Below, piece by piece: positions 33,827-43,260 of a stretch of DNA of 64,000 nucleotides (its first letter is position 1; each line of letters starts with the position of its first letter). The notes beneath the pieces are model-generated. The model did no database searches. It saw nothing but the letters and a program-made list of their open reading frames with translations, and was not told where the DNA came from. The stretch spans positions 1-64,000 of the forward strand of contig NZ_SSMQ01000050.1 of assembly GCF_005144585.1 (NCBI RefSeq), read 5' to 3'. The stretch is from Polyangium fumosum (GTDB lineage Bacteria > Myxococcota_A > Polyangia > Polyangiales > Polyangiaceae). The position numbers and the translations under genes are program-made.

Positions 33827-36800
33827 CTATTCCTCCGCCTCCCCCTCCTGCCCGAAGAGCTCCTCGACGAGCCCCGCCAGCCGATCGAATTGCACCGGCT
33901 TGACGAGATGGGCGTCGAATCCGGCCTTCTGCGAGAGGGACCGATCCGACGCCTGCCCGTACCCCGTCACCGCGATCAACCGGAGCCGGTCGAGCTCCGG
34001 CCGTTCCCGCAGCCGATGCGCCAGCTCGTAGCCGTCCATCACGGGCAAGCCGATATCGAGCAGCGCGATGTCCGGCCGGAAGTTCTCGGCGAGCCGCAAG
34101 GCCGACGGCCCGTCGGAGGCCACCCGCGTTTGATGCCCCAGGCTCCCCAGCGACTCGGCCAGCAGCATGGCCGCGTCTTCATTGTCATCCACCACCAGAA
34201 TGCGATGCCCCGCGCGCCCTGCCACCGCGGCCTTCGCCTCCTCCCCTCCCCAGGTCCGCGCCCCTTCCGCCTTGGGGAGCCCCGCCACGCCCGGGAGCCG
34301 CACCACGAATTCGCTCCCGCGCCCCTTCCCCTCGCTCCGCGCCGAGACGGTCCCCCCGTGCATCGTCACGAGGTTGCGCACGATCGCCAGACCCAGCCCG
34401 AGCCCTCCCTGCGCGCGGTCGAGCGATTGCCGGTCCTGCACGAAGAAATCGAAGACGCTCGGCAGCACGTCCGCGGCGATCCCGATTCCGTTGTCGCGCA
34501 CCCGGATCTCCACGTCGCGCCCCCGCCGCTCTGCCTCCACCGCGATCTGCCCGCCCGACTCCGTGTACTTCGCCGCGTTCGTCAGCAGGTTCGACATCAC
34601 CTGCGCGAGGCGCGTCCCGTCCCCGTCCACCACGAGGCCCCGCGAGGGCACCTCGACCGTCAGGTGGTGCCGCCGCTGCTCCAGGAGCGGGCTCGCCATC
34701 TCGATGGCCTTCGCCACCACCTCCGCGACCTCGATCCGCTCCTTCTTCAGCTCCACCTTGCCCCGCGTGATCCGCGAGACGTCCAGGAGATCGTCGACGA
34801 GCTGCGCCAGGTGCTTCACCTGCCGCTCGATCACCGCGCGCTCCCGCGCGGCCACGTCGCCCGCGCGCATCCGCATGAGGTACAGCGCCGTCGTGATCGG
34901 CGCGAGCGGGTTGCGCAGCTCGTGCCCCAGCATCGCCAAAAACTCGTCCTTCGACCGGTTCGCCGACTCGGCCTGGCGCCGCGCCTCCTGCTCCCGCACG
35001 AGCAGCTCTTCCCGCTCCTGCATCGCCTCTTCCAGCCGCTTGCGCGCCCGCACCCGCTCCGTCACGTCGACGGCCACGCACAAAAACCCCTCCGGCTCCC
35101 CGGACGCCCCGCGCACGGGGAACAGGTTGAAGCTGAAGTGCGACTCCTCCACGTGCCCACTGCCGCGATCGATGTCGATCCGCAGCTCGTCGGTCACGTA
35201 GGGGACGCCGGTCGTGTACACCCGGTCGAGGATGCCGATGATGGGGTGGTCTGCGAGCTCCGGGAAGACGTCGACGTACGCCCGGCCCGCCAGGTTCGTC
35301 TTGCCGACCATCGTCTCGTAGTACGGGTTCGCCAGCTCGAAGACGTGCCGCGGGCCGCGGAACGACGCGATCGCCACCGGCGCTTGCATAAAGAGCGCGT
35401 ACATCTTCTCCCGCTCCCGCACCGCGCTCCGCCGCAACTCGGCGAGCTGCAAGTGGGTCGCGACGCGCGCGACGAGCTCGCGCGCGGAAAAGGGCTTCGA
35501 GAGGTAGTCGTCCGCGCCCGCGTGAAGGCCCTCGACACGACACTCTTCGCCCGCGCGCGCCGAGAGCAGGATCACCGGCACGTCGCAGAGCGCCGCGTCG
35601 TCGCGCAGCGCGCGCAGGAGCCCGAAACCGTCGAGGTTCGGCATCATCACGTCCGTGAGCACGAGGTCCGGCCGCGACGCGCGCGCGGCCTCGAGCGCCG
35701 CCGCGCCGTCCCCGACCGCCTCGACCTGCCAGTGCTCGCCGAGGATACGCCCGACGTACGCGCGCATGTCGGCGTTGTCGTCGGCGAGCAGGATGCGCGC
35801 GTTCGGGGTCGACGCGCGCGCGCCGAGCGCAGGCTCCACGGGCAGACGCGGCGCGCTCGGCACGTCGCCGGCGTCCGCGCCTTCGTCGGGCAGCCACAGC
35901 AGCGCCTCTTCCACGTACGGCGCCGCCGCGCCGATCCGGCACGACGGCGGCGCCGGCTCGGATCGGACGCGATCCGCGGGCAGGTGCGCCGCGCCGAGCG
36001 GGATCTCCACCAAGAACGTCGTCCCCCGGCCGAGCTCGCTCGTGACCTCGATGCGCCCCCCGTGCAGCCGCGCGAGCTCCTGCACCAGCGCGAGGCCGAT
36101 GCCGGAGCCCTCGTGCGTGCGCGCCCGCGCGCCCTGGATGCGGTAGAAGCGATCGAAGAGGCGCGGCAGCTCGTGCGCGGCGATCCCCGTGCCCGTGTCC
36201 TCGACCGTGAGCGCGACGTGGCTCCCGGCGGCACGCAAGGCCACGCGGACCTTCCCCTCGAACGTGAACTTGAGCGCGTTCGAGAGCAGGTTCAGCACGA
36301 TCTTCTCCCACATGTCGGCGTCGACGAAGACCGGCTCCGGCAGCGCCGGGCAATCGACCTCGAACACGAGCCCCGCCCGCTCGAAGGCCGAACGGAACGC
36401 GCTCGCGAGGTCGACCGTGAGCGCCGCGAGGTCGGTCGGCTCGTACGCGGCGTGGATACGCCCGGCCTCGATCCGCGAGAAATCGAGCAGCGCGTTGACG
36501 AGCTTCGCGAGCCGCATCGTGCTCCGATGCACCCACCGCAGGCCCTCGCCGCCGAGCGCCCCCGCGTCCGACGCGAGCGCGTCCTCGACCGGCCCGAGGA
36601 TCAGGGTGAGCGGCGTGCGCAGCTCGTGGCTCGCGTTGCTGAAGAAGGCCGTCTTGGCGCGATCGATCGCGGCGAGCGCTTCGGCGCGGGCGCGCGCCTC
36701 CTCGTAGGCGCGGGCGTTGCCGATCGTGGTGACGACCTGATCGGCCGCGAGCCGAAAGAGCCCGCGGTAGCGCTCGTCGAGCAGGCGATGCGGGCTCACG

Positions 36801-37720
36801 CCGGCCACGAGGAAGCCGTAGGGCTCGGGTTGCCCGGTGCGCACGAGGGGCAGGACGAGCGCGCGCGCCGGCGGGTCGCCCCAGCCGCCGCCGGGCAGGG
36901 CGCCGAACCTCGCGGCGAGGTCCTCCACGAGGACCTCCCGCCCCGTACGTGCTGCCTCGGCGAGGGGCCACGCGGCGCGCGAGGCGTCGCCACGGAGCGG
37001 GAGCGCCGCGGGTTTGGCCGGACCTTCGTAGCGGGCGAGCCCGCTCTCTCCGACGAGCCTCGCTTCCCCTTCACGCCCGTCGGCGAGGTAGAGCAACGCA
37101 AAGGGCAGGTCGGCGTGGTTCGTCGCGAAGATCGTGGCGGCCGTGCGGCACGCCTGCTCGGCCGATTGCGCGTCGACGGAGTGGGCCGCGAGGTCGCGTA
37201 ACATCCGGAGCTGCCGGTCGTCCTGGATTTGCTCGGTCGTCTCGTGCACGGTCACGAGCACGCCGCCCACGCGCCCCTCGTCGTCGGGGACGGGGCTGTA
37301 GGAGAAGCTGCAGTACGTCTCCTCGACGAACCCGCGCCGCTGCATCCAGAGCAGCAGATGTTCGCTCCACGTCGAGGGCCCGCCCTCGAGCACGCTTTGC
37401 GCCATCGAGCTCACGACGTCCCATATCTCGGCCCATACCTCGCCGCCCGGGGCGCCGAGCGACGCGGGGTGCTTGTTGCCAAGGATAGGCCGGTAGGCGT
37501 CGTTGTAGACCGCCTGGATGAACGCCGGCCCCCACCAGATCAGCATGGGGAAGCGGTTGTTCAAGACGACGCCGGCCATCATCTTGAGGCTCGTCGGCCA
37601 GCCCGAGACCGGGCCGAGCGGGGTCCGCGACCAATCGAACGAGCGCATCAAAGCGCCCATCTCGCCCCCGCCGGCGAGCCAGCCCTCGACCGCTGCATCC
37701 TGGACACCACGCGGAGCCAT
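33827..37720 (-). CDS. Double histidine kinase hybrid sensor with two receiver domains
   Basis: A 1297-residue soluble protein with the order PAS (about 25-165), GAF (about 175-345), HisKA with SHELRT (His365), HATPase (about 410-590), receiver with Asp690, PAS (about 765-890), HisKA with GHELRNP (His933), HATPase (about 1000-1110) and a C-terminal receiver with Asp1222. Both kinase cores keep N, G1 and G2 boxes. Phosphate can therefore pass between two kinases and two receivers in one chain. No DNA-binding or enzymatic output is present, so an external phosphotransfer protein or regulator is needed. It lies 83 bases downstream of the multicopper oxidase gene on the same strand, and a CCCGGA/TCCGGG dyad (about 37757-37780) lies between them. 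Confidence 0.93.
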   Translation of the reverse strand: MAPRGVQDAAVEGWLAGGGEMGALMRSFDWSRTPLGPVSGWPTSLKMMAGVVLNNRFPMLIWWGPAFIQAVYNDAYRPILGNKHPASLGAPGGEVWAEIWDVVSSMAQSVLEGGPSTWSEHLLLWMQRRGFVEETYCSFSYSPVPDDEGRVGGVLVTVHETTEQIQDDRQLRMLRDLAAHSVDAQSAEQACRTAATIFATNHADLPFALLYLADGREGEARLVGESGLARYEGPAKPAALPLRGDASRAAWPLAEAARTGREVLVEDLAARFGALPGGGWGDPPARALVLPLVRTGQPEPYGFLVAGVSPHRLLDERYRGLFRLAADQVVTTIGNARAYEEARARAEALAAIDRAKTAFFSNASHELRTPLTLILGPVEDALASDAGALGGEGLRWVHRSTMRLAKLVNALLDFSRIEAGRIHAAYEPTDLAALTVDLASAFRSAFERAGLVFEVDCPALPEPVFVDADMWEKIVLNLLSNALKFTFEGKVRVALRAAGSHVALTVEDTGTGIAAHELPRLFDRFYRIQGARARTHEGSGIGLALVQELARLHGGRIEVTSELGRGTTFLVEIPLGAAHLPADRVRSEPAPPSCRIGAAAPYVEEALLWLPDEGADAGDVPSAPRLPVEPALGARASTPNARILLADDNADMRAYVGRILGEHWQVEAVGDGAAALEAARASRPDLVLTDVMMPNLDGFGLLRALRDDAALCDVPVILLSARAGEECRVEGLHAGADDYLSKPFSARELVARVATHLQLAELRRSAVREREKMYALFMQAPVAIASFRGPRHVFELANPYYETMVGKTNLAGRAYVDVFPELADHPIIGILDRVYTTGVPYVTDELRIDIDRGSGHVEESHFSFNLFPVRGASGEPEGFLCVAVDVTERVRARKRLEEAMQEREELLVREQEARRQAESANRSKDEFLAMLGHELRNPLAPITTALYLMRMRAGDVAARERAVIERQVKHLAQLVDDLLDVSRITRGKVELKKERIEVAEVVAKAIEMASPLLEQRRHHLTVEVPSRGLVVDGDGTRLAQVMSNLLTNAAKYTESGGQIAVEAERRGRDVEIRVRDNGIGIAADVLPSVFDFFVQDRQSLDRAQGGLGLGLAIVRNLVTMHGGTVSARSEGKGRGSEFVVRLPGVAGLPKAEGARTWGGEEAKAAVAGRAGHRILVVDDNEDAAMLLAESLGSLGHQTRVASDGPSALRLAENFRPDIALLDIGLPVMDGYELAHRLRERPELDRLRLIAVTGYGQASDRSLSQKAGFDAHLVKPVQFDRLAGLVEELFGQEGEAEE

Positions 37721-37803
37721 GAATTCAGCTTTAATGGACGTCCGCCCGTGATGCTAGCCCGGAAAAACCAGCCGTCCGGGACGCTTGTCAGGCGCTTGTG
37801 TTC

Positions 37804-39108
37804 TCAGAACGTCACGTCCGGATCGATCCCGTCTGCCTTCATTTTCACGTTGTCGGCCTTGTTTGCCACCGTCCCGCTCGGGTGCGCGTACCAGCCGCTC
37901 CCATCCTCGGCGTCCGGGTCGTCGCGCACCTTCAAAATCGTGAACATGCCGCCCATGTCGATCGTCGAGAACGGACCTTTGCCGCCGCGCATGGGGATCG
38001 CGTTTTTCGGGACAGGCATCTTCATGTCGTCCATCCCGCCCATGCCGGATTGACCCATCGTCATGTAATCGGGCACGAGCGCCTGCACCCGCGCGTCGAT
38101 CTTCTTTTCGTTCGCGCCGACCATCACGGGAAAGCCGTGGCCCATCTGGTTCATCATGTGGTGGGTCATGTGGCAATGCATGACCCAATCGCCCGGCTCC
38201 GTGGGCACGAACTCGATGACCCGCACGCTGCCCGTCGGCACGAGCACCGTCGTCTCGGGGAAACGCGCCGAGACCGGGACCTCGCCGCCGTCGGTGCCCA
38301 CGACCTCGAAGGTCAAGCCGTGCAGGTGGATGGGGTGGTGATCCATCGCCGAGAGGTTGCCGAGCCGGATGCGCACGCGCTCGCCCTTGCCCACGACGAG
38401 CGGCGCCGTGCCCGGGTAGGCCTTCGCGTTGAAGGTCAGCACGTTGAAATCCGTCATCTCGTTCGGATCCGGCCGCCGCGTGCCGGCGGGGATCGCCCAT
38501 TCGTGGGTGACGAGCGCGAAATCGCGGTCCACGCGCGGGCCCTTGGGGTTCTTCGGGTGCACGACGATCATCCCCACCATGCCGAGCGCCATCTGGGTCA
38601 TCTCGTCGTAATGGGGGTGGTACATGAACGTGCCCGCCTTCGAGAACGTGAACTCGTAGACGTGCGTCTCCCGCGGCTCGATCGGCTTTTGCGTAACGCC
38701 CGCGACGCCGTCCATGCCGTTCGGGAGGATGACGCCGTGCCAGTGCACGGTCGTCGGCTCGGGGAGGCGGTTCGTGACGTAAAAGCGCACGCGGTCGCCC
38801 TCGACGACCTCGATCGTGGGGCCGTGCACCCGGCCGTTGTATCCCCAGCATTCGGCGTCGAGGCCGGGGGCGAACGTGTGCTTGACCGGCATCGCCACGA
38901 GGTGGCCGATCTTGACGCCGTCCTTCTCGACGAGCGGCAGCGTCGCCCCATTGGGCGTGACGACGGCCGGTTGTCCCCCGGGGAAAGGCCCGGCGCGGCG
39001 CGGACGTTTGCCCGCGTTCTTGTCGGGCGCGCCCTGGGCGAGCGCCTCGGAGGCGACGAGCGCGCCGCCGATCGCGGCGCCGATCTTCACGAAATCACGT
39101 CGATCCAT
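37804..39108 (-). CDS. Tat-exported multicopper oxidase
   Basis: A 434-residue protein starting with MDRRDFVK, a twin-arginine signal with a short hydrophobic stretch to Ala-Leu-Ala (about 24). All four copper motifs are present: HWHG (122-125), HPHYDE (from 164), HHPIHLHG (257-264) and HCHMTHHMMNQM (311-322). The type 1 ligands are Cys312, His317 and Met322 and the trinuclear ligands lie in the surrounding HxH pairs, so it should be catalytically complete. A Met/His-rich patch near residues 345-370 could bind Cu(I), as in cuprous oxidases of the CueO/CopA type. The family oxidises Cu(I) or organic donors and reduces oxygen to water in the periplasm. It ends an operon with the TolC-like and His-rich lipoproteins. 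Confidence 0.92.
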   Translation of the reverse strand: MDRRDFVKIGAAIGGALVASEALAQGAPDKNAGKRPRRAGPFPGGQPAVVTPNGATLPLVEKDGVKIGHLVAMPVKHTFAPGLDAECWGYNGRVHGPTIEVVEGDRVRFYVTNRLPEPTTVHWHGVILPNGMDGVAGVTQKPIEPRETHVYEFTFSKAGTFMYHPHYDEMTQMALGMVGMIVVHPKNPKGPRVDRDFALVTHEWAIPAGTRRPDPNEMTDFNVLTFNAKAYPGTAPLVVGKGERVRIRLGNLSAMDHHPIHLHGLTFEVVGTDGGEVPVSARFPETTVLVPTGSVRVIEFVPTEPGDWVMHCHMTHHMMNQMGHGFPVMVGANEKKIDARVQALVPDYMTMGQSGMGGMDDMKMPVPKNAIPMRGGKGPFSTIDMGGMFTILKVRDDPDAEDGSGWYAHPSGTVANKADNVKMKADGIDPDVTF

Positions 39109-39118
39109 GGTGCCTCCT

Positions 39119-40576
39119 TCAGTGGTCCTGCCCTGCCCCGACGTCCCCCGCGCCCATGCCGAGGCTCCCGACGCCCGGCGCCGCGAGCCCGACCGATCGA
39201 TGCCGGCCCGCGAGGATCTGTTCCAGGGCCGCGCGCGCCTTCCAATATTCGAGGAGCGTCTCCGTGTACGCGATGCCCGTGTCCGTCACCCGGCGCTGCA
39301 TTTCGAGCACCTGGAACACGCCGACCTGCATCGCGTTGTATTGCAAGACCGTCTCGGCGAGCGCCTTCTCCCGGGCGGGGATCAGCACCTCCCGGAAATG
39401 CTTCGACCGTTTGCCCGCGGACTCCACGCGGTTCTGCGCCATGCGGAGGCTCGCGCGCACGGTCGTCGCCGTCGCCACGTACCGCTCCCGCAGGACCCCG
39501 AGCTCGCTCTCGGCGCTGATCACGCGGCCCTGGGCCCGATCGAAGATCGGCAGCCCCACCGTGACGTGCCCGCCGATCTCCCAGCTCCGGCCGTCGTGCT
39601 CGCTATGAAACCCGCCCGAGAGGTGCGGCAAGCTGCCCTCGGCGCGCGCCACGCCCACGCGCTTGCCCGCGGCCTGCATCCGGCCCGCGATCTCCGCGAG
39701 CTCGAAGCTCGCCGCGAGCGCCTTTTTCTCTCCATTCGCGTCGACCGTATCGACCTCGGGGGGCGGCAGCGGATCCGGCGCCGTCCACGAGGTCTGCTCC
39801 CCTGACAAACCAATCGCCAGGTTGAGCCGCTCCCGCGCGTCGAGCAGCGCGTTCTCCGCCTCCGCGACCTCGATCCGCGACGCCTCGACGGCCGCGCGTT
39901 GCGTCGCGAGGTCCACGTCCGGCAGGTTGCCCACGCGGTGGAGCTCCTCCGCCGCGGCATACCCGGCCTGGTACGCGGCGAGCGCGCGCCCGCGCAAATC
40001 GAGCACGTCTTGGCGCGCCTGCACTTCGTAAAACGCGACCCGCGCCCGATACCCCGTGTCGAGCACCTGCCCCGCGACGCGCACGCGCTCGGCCGCGAGC
40101 TCCGCCTCGGCCGCGCCCTTGCGCAGGGGCAAGAGGATCACCCGCGAGATGTCGTATTCGATCCCGATGTCCGCCTGCAGGGTTTGAAACGGATCCTGCG
40201 GCGCGCGCAGCGAGACCTCGACCTCGGGGTTCGGCAAGAGCCCCGCCGTGACGACGCGGCCGCGGGCGATGCCGAGCTCGTACATCGAGGCCCGCAAATC
40301 GCGGTTCAAGAGGAGCGAGAGGCGCACGGCCGCCTCGGCATGCAAGGGTTTGGCGAGGATACGCGGCGCCTCGGCCGGATCCTCCTCCCAGCGCTCCTCG
40401 GCCGGGAGCGTCGCGGAGGGTGGCGCCGCGCCGCCCGGCGTTCGCCCCGCCCCTTGCGCCGCCAGAAACTCGTTCACGTCGCGCACGTCCGTATCGAGGG
40501 CCCCGTGGCCACAGCCCGCGGCGGCGAGCCAAACGAGCAGGACGGGAAGACCTTGGAAAACACGGGAGCTCGTCAT
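39119..40576 (-). CDS. TolC-like outer-membrane efflux lipoprotein
   Basis: The start at 40574-40576 is preferred because it begins the lipoprotein signal (hydrophobic core, then Ala-Ala-Gly-Cys at about 22); a longer frame would overlap the upstream gene. The 485-residue protein has the two-fold coiled-coil pattern of outer-membrane efflux proteins: long Ala/Leu/Arg/Glu helices (about 170-260 and 345-440) and paired strands such as [11 protein letters not shown] and [11 protein letters not shown]. Proteins of this type dock to an inner-membrane pump and adaptor. None is encoded beside it, but the multicopper oxidase follows after ten bases and the His-rich lipoprotein precedes it by 13 bases, so metal (probably copper) export is likely. 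Confidence 0.9.
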   Translation of the reverse strand: MTSSRVFQGLPVLLVWLAAAGCGHGALDTDVRDVNEFLAAQGAGRTPGGAAPPSATLPAEERWEEDPAEAPRILAKPLHAEAAVRLSLLLNRDLRASMYELGIARGRVVTAGLLPNPEVEVSLRAPQDPFQTLQADIGIEYDISRVILLPLRKGAAEAELAAERVRVAGQVLDTGYRARVAFYEVQARQDVLDLRGRALAAYQAGYAAAEELHRVGNLPDVDLATQRAAVEASRIEVAEAENALLDARERLNLAIGLSGEQTSWTAPDPLPPPEVDTVDANGEKKALAASFELAEIAGRMQAAGKRVGVARAEGSLPHLSGGFHSEHDGRSWEIGGHVTVGLPIFDRAQGRVISAESELGVLRERYVATATTVRASLRMAQNRVESAGKRSKHFREVLIPAREKALAETVLQYNAMQVGVFQVLEMQRRVTDTGIAYTETLLEYWKARAALEQILAGRHRSVGLAAPGVGSLGMGAGDVGAGQDH

Positions 40577-40589
40577 GGATTCCGCTGCC

Positions 40590-40874
40590 TCACGGTCCGT
40601 GGTGGTGATGGTGATGCGCGCCGTGCCCGGTGTGCTCCGCAGGCGGCGCCTCCGCGGCCGGGGCGCCGGGAAGGACACACGCAGCGCCCTCCGCGCAGAC
40701 GCGCGCTTCGAGCGGGTCTGTCGCGGCGAGCACAGCGCCCACGGAGGGCCGCTTCGCCGGCGCGGCCGCGGGGTTCGCGGGCGACGCGGGCCGGAACGTT
40801 TGGGGGGGCTCGGCGGCGCAGGCGGCCGTCACGAGGGCGACGATCAAACACGGGAAGGTTGGAAGCATCTTCAT
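40590..40874 (-). CDS. Small lipoprotein with a natural polyhistidine tail
   Basis: Starting at the ATG of 40872-40874, the 94-residue product has a lipoprotein signal ending Thr-Ala-Ala-Cys, an Ala/Pro-rich linker, a pair of cysteines (CAEGAAC) and a C-terminus of Gly-His-Gly-Ala followed by six histidines. The tail is encoded by the genome and is not a cloning tag, since ordinary flanking genes surround it. Its position as first gene of an operon with a TolC-like protein and a multicopper oxidase suggests a periplasmic or outer-membrane metal-binding protein, for example a copper buffer. No named family is recognised. It is divergent from the serine dehydratase gene by 107 bases. Confidence 0.72.
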   Translation of the reverse strand: MKMLPTFPCLIVALVTAACAAEPPQTFRPASPANPAAAPAKRPSVGAVLAATDPLEARVCAEGAACVLPGAPAAEAPPAEHTGHGAHHHHHHGP

Positions 40875-40981
40875 CGCAGGAAGGGCGCGGCGGAGCAGCC
40901 TGTCCGCGCGGGCGCGAATGTAGCATCTCCGCGCGCTTCGCCAGGCGAGGCGCGCGGAGCGGGAGTACACTCCGGCCCGCG

Positions 40982-42406
40982 ATGACCATCAGCACCTTCG
41001 ATCTGTTCAAGATCGGCATCGGACCGTCGAGTTCGCACACCGTGGGGCCGATGCGGGCCGCGCGCACGTTTGCCCTGGGGCTCGCGCAACGAGGCGCGTT
41101 CGAGCGAACGGCCCAGGTGAAGGCCGAGCTCTTCGGCTCGCTCGGCGCGACGGGCAAGGGCCACGGCAGCGACAAGGCCGTGATCCTCGGCCTCCTCGGC
41201 GAGACGCCCGACGGGGTCGACGTCGAGCGCGTCGAGGCGCTCGTGAGCGCCGTCCGGTCCACGGGCCGCCTCGCCCTGCTCGGCCAGAAGGAGATCGATT
41301 TCACGCTCCCCTCGCAGATCCTCTTCTCCCGCAAGACGCTGCCGTTTCACCCGAACGGGATGCGATTCACCGCGACGAACGCGGAGGGCGAGGTCCTCGA
41401 CGCGCGCGTCTATTATTCGGTCGGCGGCGGCTTCGTCGTCGACGACCCCGGGGCGGGCGAAGGCGCGCCGAAAGAAGCCGCGAGCGCGAGGTCTCCCTAC
41501 CCGTTCCGCACGGCCTCGGAGCTGCTCGTGTCCTGCGCCGCGGGCGGGCTCTCCATCAGCGACCTGATGCTCGCGAACGAGTCGATCTTCCGGCCCGAGG
41601 CCGAGACGCGGGCGGGGCTCTTGCGAATCTGGCAGGTCATGCAGGCCTGCGTGCAGCGCGGCCTGCGCACGGAGGGCACGCTGCCCGGGGGCCTGCACGT
41701 GCAGCGGCGCGCGCCGGGGCTCTACCAGAATCTGCTCGAAAACCCGGAGGCGGGCCTGCGTGATCCGCTGACGGCGATGGATTGGGTGAGCCTGTACGCG
41801 CTCGCGGTGAGCGAGGAGAACGCCGCCGGGGGGCGCGTGGTCACGGCCCCGACGAACGGCGCGGCGGGGATCATTCCGGCGGTCTTGCATTACTACCGCA
41901 GGTTCATTCCTCACTCGACGGACGACGGCGTCGTACGTTTTTTGCTCACGGCGGGGGCGATCGGGCTGCTTTACAAGGAGAACGCCTCGATCAGTGGCGC
42001 GGACGTGGGTTGCCAGGGCGAGGTGGGCTCGGCCTGCTCGATGGCGGCGGGCGCGCTCTGCGAGGTGCTCGGCGGCAGCCCCGCGCACGTGGAGAACGCG
42101 GCCGAGATCGCGATGGAGCACAACCTCGGGCTCACGTGTGATCCGATCGGCGGCCTCGTGCAGGTGCCGTGCATCGAGCGCAACGCGATGGCCGCGATCA
42201 AGGCGATCCAGGCCGCGCGCCTCTCGCTGCGCGGCGACGGCCGCCATTTCGTGGCCCTCGACAAGGTCATCAAGACGATGCGGGACACGGGCGCCGACAT
42301 GAAGGAGAAGTACAAGGAGACCGCGCGCGGCGGCCTCGCCGTGCACGTGCTCGAAGCCCCGCTCGACACCGGCACCGACGTGAGCGTCGGCATTCCCGAA
42401 TGCTAG
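40982..42406 (+). CDS. sdaA: L-serine ammonia-lyase (single-chain, iron-sulfur)
   Basis: The 474-residue protein has the single-chain arrangement of L-serine dehydratase: an N-terminal beta domain beginning [23 protein letters not shown] with the SSSHTVGP phosphate-type loop, then an alpha domain with cysteines in [16 protein letters not shown] and TCDPIGG that bind a [4Fe-4S] cluster. It converts L-serine to pyruvate and ammonia in the cytoplasm. The ATG at 40982 is chosen because it starts exactly at the family's N-terminus; the frame is open for a further kilobase upstream only because of high GC. ThiM follows 56 bases downstream on the same strand. Confidence 0.95.
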   Translation: MTISTFDLFKIGIGPSSSHTVGPMRAARTFALGLAQRGAFERTAQVKAELFGSLGATGKGHGSDKAVILGLLGETPDGVDVERVEALVSAVRSTGRLALLGQKEIDFTLPSQILFSRKTLPFHPNGMRFTATNAEGEVLDARVYYSVGGGFVVDDPGAGEGAPKEAASARSPYPFRTASELLVSCAAGGLSISDLMLANESIFRPEAETRAGLLRIWQVMQACVQRGLRTEGTLPGGLHVQRRAPGLYQNLLENPEAGLRDPLTAMDWVSLYALAVSEENAAGGRVVTAPTNGAAGIIPAVLHYYRRFIPHSTDDGVVRFLLTAGAIGLLYKENASISGADVGCQGEVGSACSMAAGALCEVLGGSPAHVENAAEIAMEHNLGLTCDPIGGLVQVPCIERNAMAAIKAIQAARLSLRGDGRHFVALDKVIKTMRDTGADMKEKYKETARGGLAVHVLEAPLDTGTDVSVGIPEC

Positions 42407-42462
42407 GTTGACAGACGTCCCCGGTTGTCCCAAAGATCGGCGCTTCGAGCAGAGAGCAGGCC

Positions 42463-43260
42463 ATGGGGGATCACGTGCGCGCAGTCTGGGAATCGGTGCA
42501 AAAGGTCCGGACGGGCCAACCGCTCGTGCACAACATCACCAATTACGTCGTGATGAACACCACGGCGAACGCCCTCCTCGCGCTCGGCGCCGCGCCGGCG
42601 ATGGTGCACGCGGCCGAGGAGGTCGAGGAATTCGTGGCCATCGCCTCGTCGCTCGTGATCAACATCGGGACGCTCTCGTCGCCGTGGATCACGGCGATGC
42701 GCCTCTGCGCCACCCGCGCGAACGAGCTCGACAAACCCTGGGTGCTCGATCCGGTCGGGGTCGGCGCCACGCCGCTCCGGACGCGCGTCTCGGATCAGCT
42801 CGCGCAGATCGGGCCCACGGTCATCCGGGCGAACGCCTCCGAGGTCCTCGCCCTCGCGGCCGTGAGTTCGAAGCACACGCGCGGCGTCGACAGCACCGAC
42901 CCGTCCCAAGCGGCGATCGAACCGGCGCGGCAGCTCGCGCAGACCTACAAATGCGTGGTCGTGGTGAGCGGCGCCGTCGATTACGTGACCGACGGCGACA
43001 AGCTGCTCGCCGTCCGCAACGGCCACCCCATGATGACGCGGGTGACGGGCCTCGGATGCACGGCGAGCGCGCTCGTCGGGGCCTTCCTCGCGGTGGAGCC
43101 CGACCCGCTCGTCGCCGCCGCGCACGCGATGGCCGTGATCGGCGTCGCGGGCGAGATCGCCGGAGCGCGCAGCGCCGGCCCCGGCAGCCTGCAAATGAAC
43201 CTGCTCGACGCCCTGTACCAGCTCGACGAAGCCGCTCTCGCGCGCGTGAGGATCGCGTGA
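42463..43260 (+). CDS. thiM: Hydroxyethylthiazole kinase
   Basis: A 265-residue protein matching ThiM along its length: PLVHNITNYVVMNTTANALLALGAAPAMVHA at the N-terminus (quoted here only as the well-known HNITN...NxxLAxGxSPxM pattern), LDPVGVGAT, ANASEV and the catalytic VTGLGCTASAL segment. It phosphorylates 4-methyl-5-(2-hydroxyethyl)thiazole for thiamin salvage. No other thiamin gene is adjacent. Its stop overlaps the GTG start of the DUF3750 lipoprotein by four bases, so those two are translationally coupled. No riboswitch of THI-box type was recognised in the 56 bases upstream. Confidence 0.95.
   Translation: MGDHVRAVWESVQKVRTGQPLVHNITNYVVMNTTANALLALGAAPAMVHAAEEVEEFVAIASSLVINIGTLSSPWITAMRLCATRANELDKPWVLDPVGVGATPLRTRVSDQLAQIGPTVIRANASEVLALAAVSSKHTRGVDSTDPSQAAIEPARQLAQTYKCVVVVSGAVDYVTDGDKLLAVRNGHPMMTRVTGLGCTASALVGAFLAVEPDPLVAAAHAMAVIGVAGEIAGARSAGPGSLQMNLLDALYQLDEAALARVRIA

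Noticed and set aside
40590-40640. Polyhistidine tail as vector contamination
   Set aside because: The tail is inside an operon with natural flanking genes and high-GC codon use, and no vector sequence surrounds it.
39899-40981. Upstream extension of the serine dehydratase frame
   Set aside because: It overlaps two minus-strand lipoprotein genes and the family N-terminus starts at 40982.
42407-42462. Thiamin pyrophosphate riboswitch before thiM
   Set aside because: The gap is only 56 bases and no THI-box sequence could be found.
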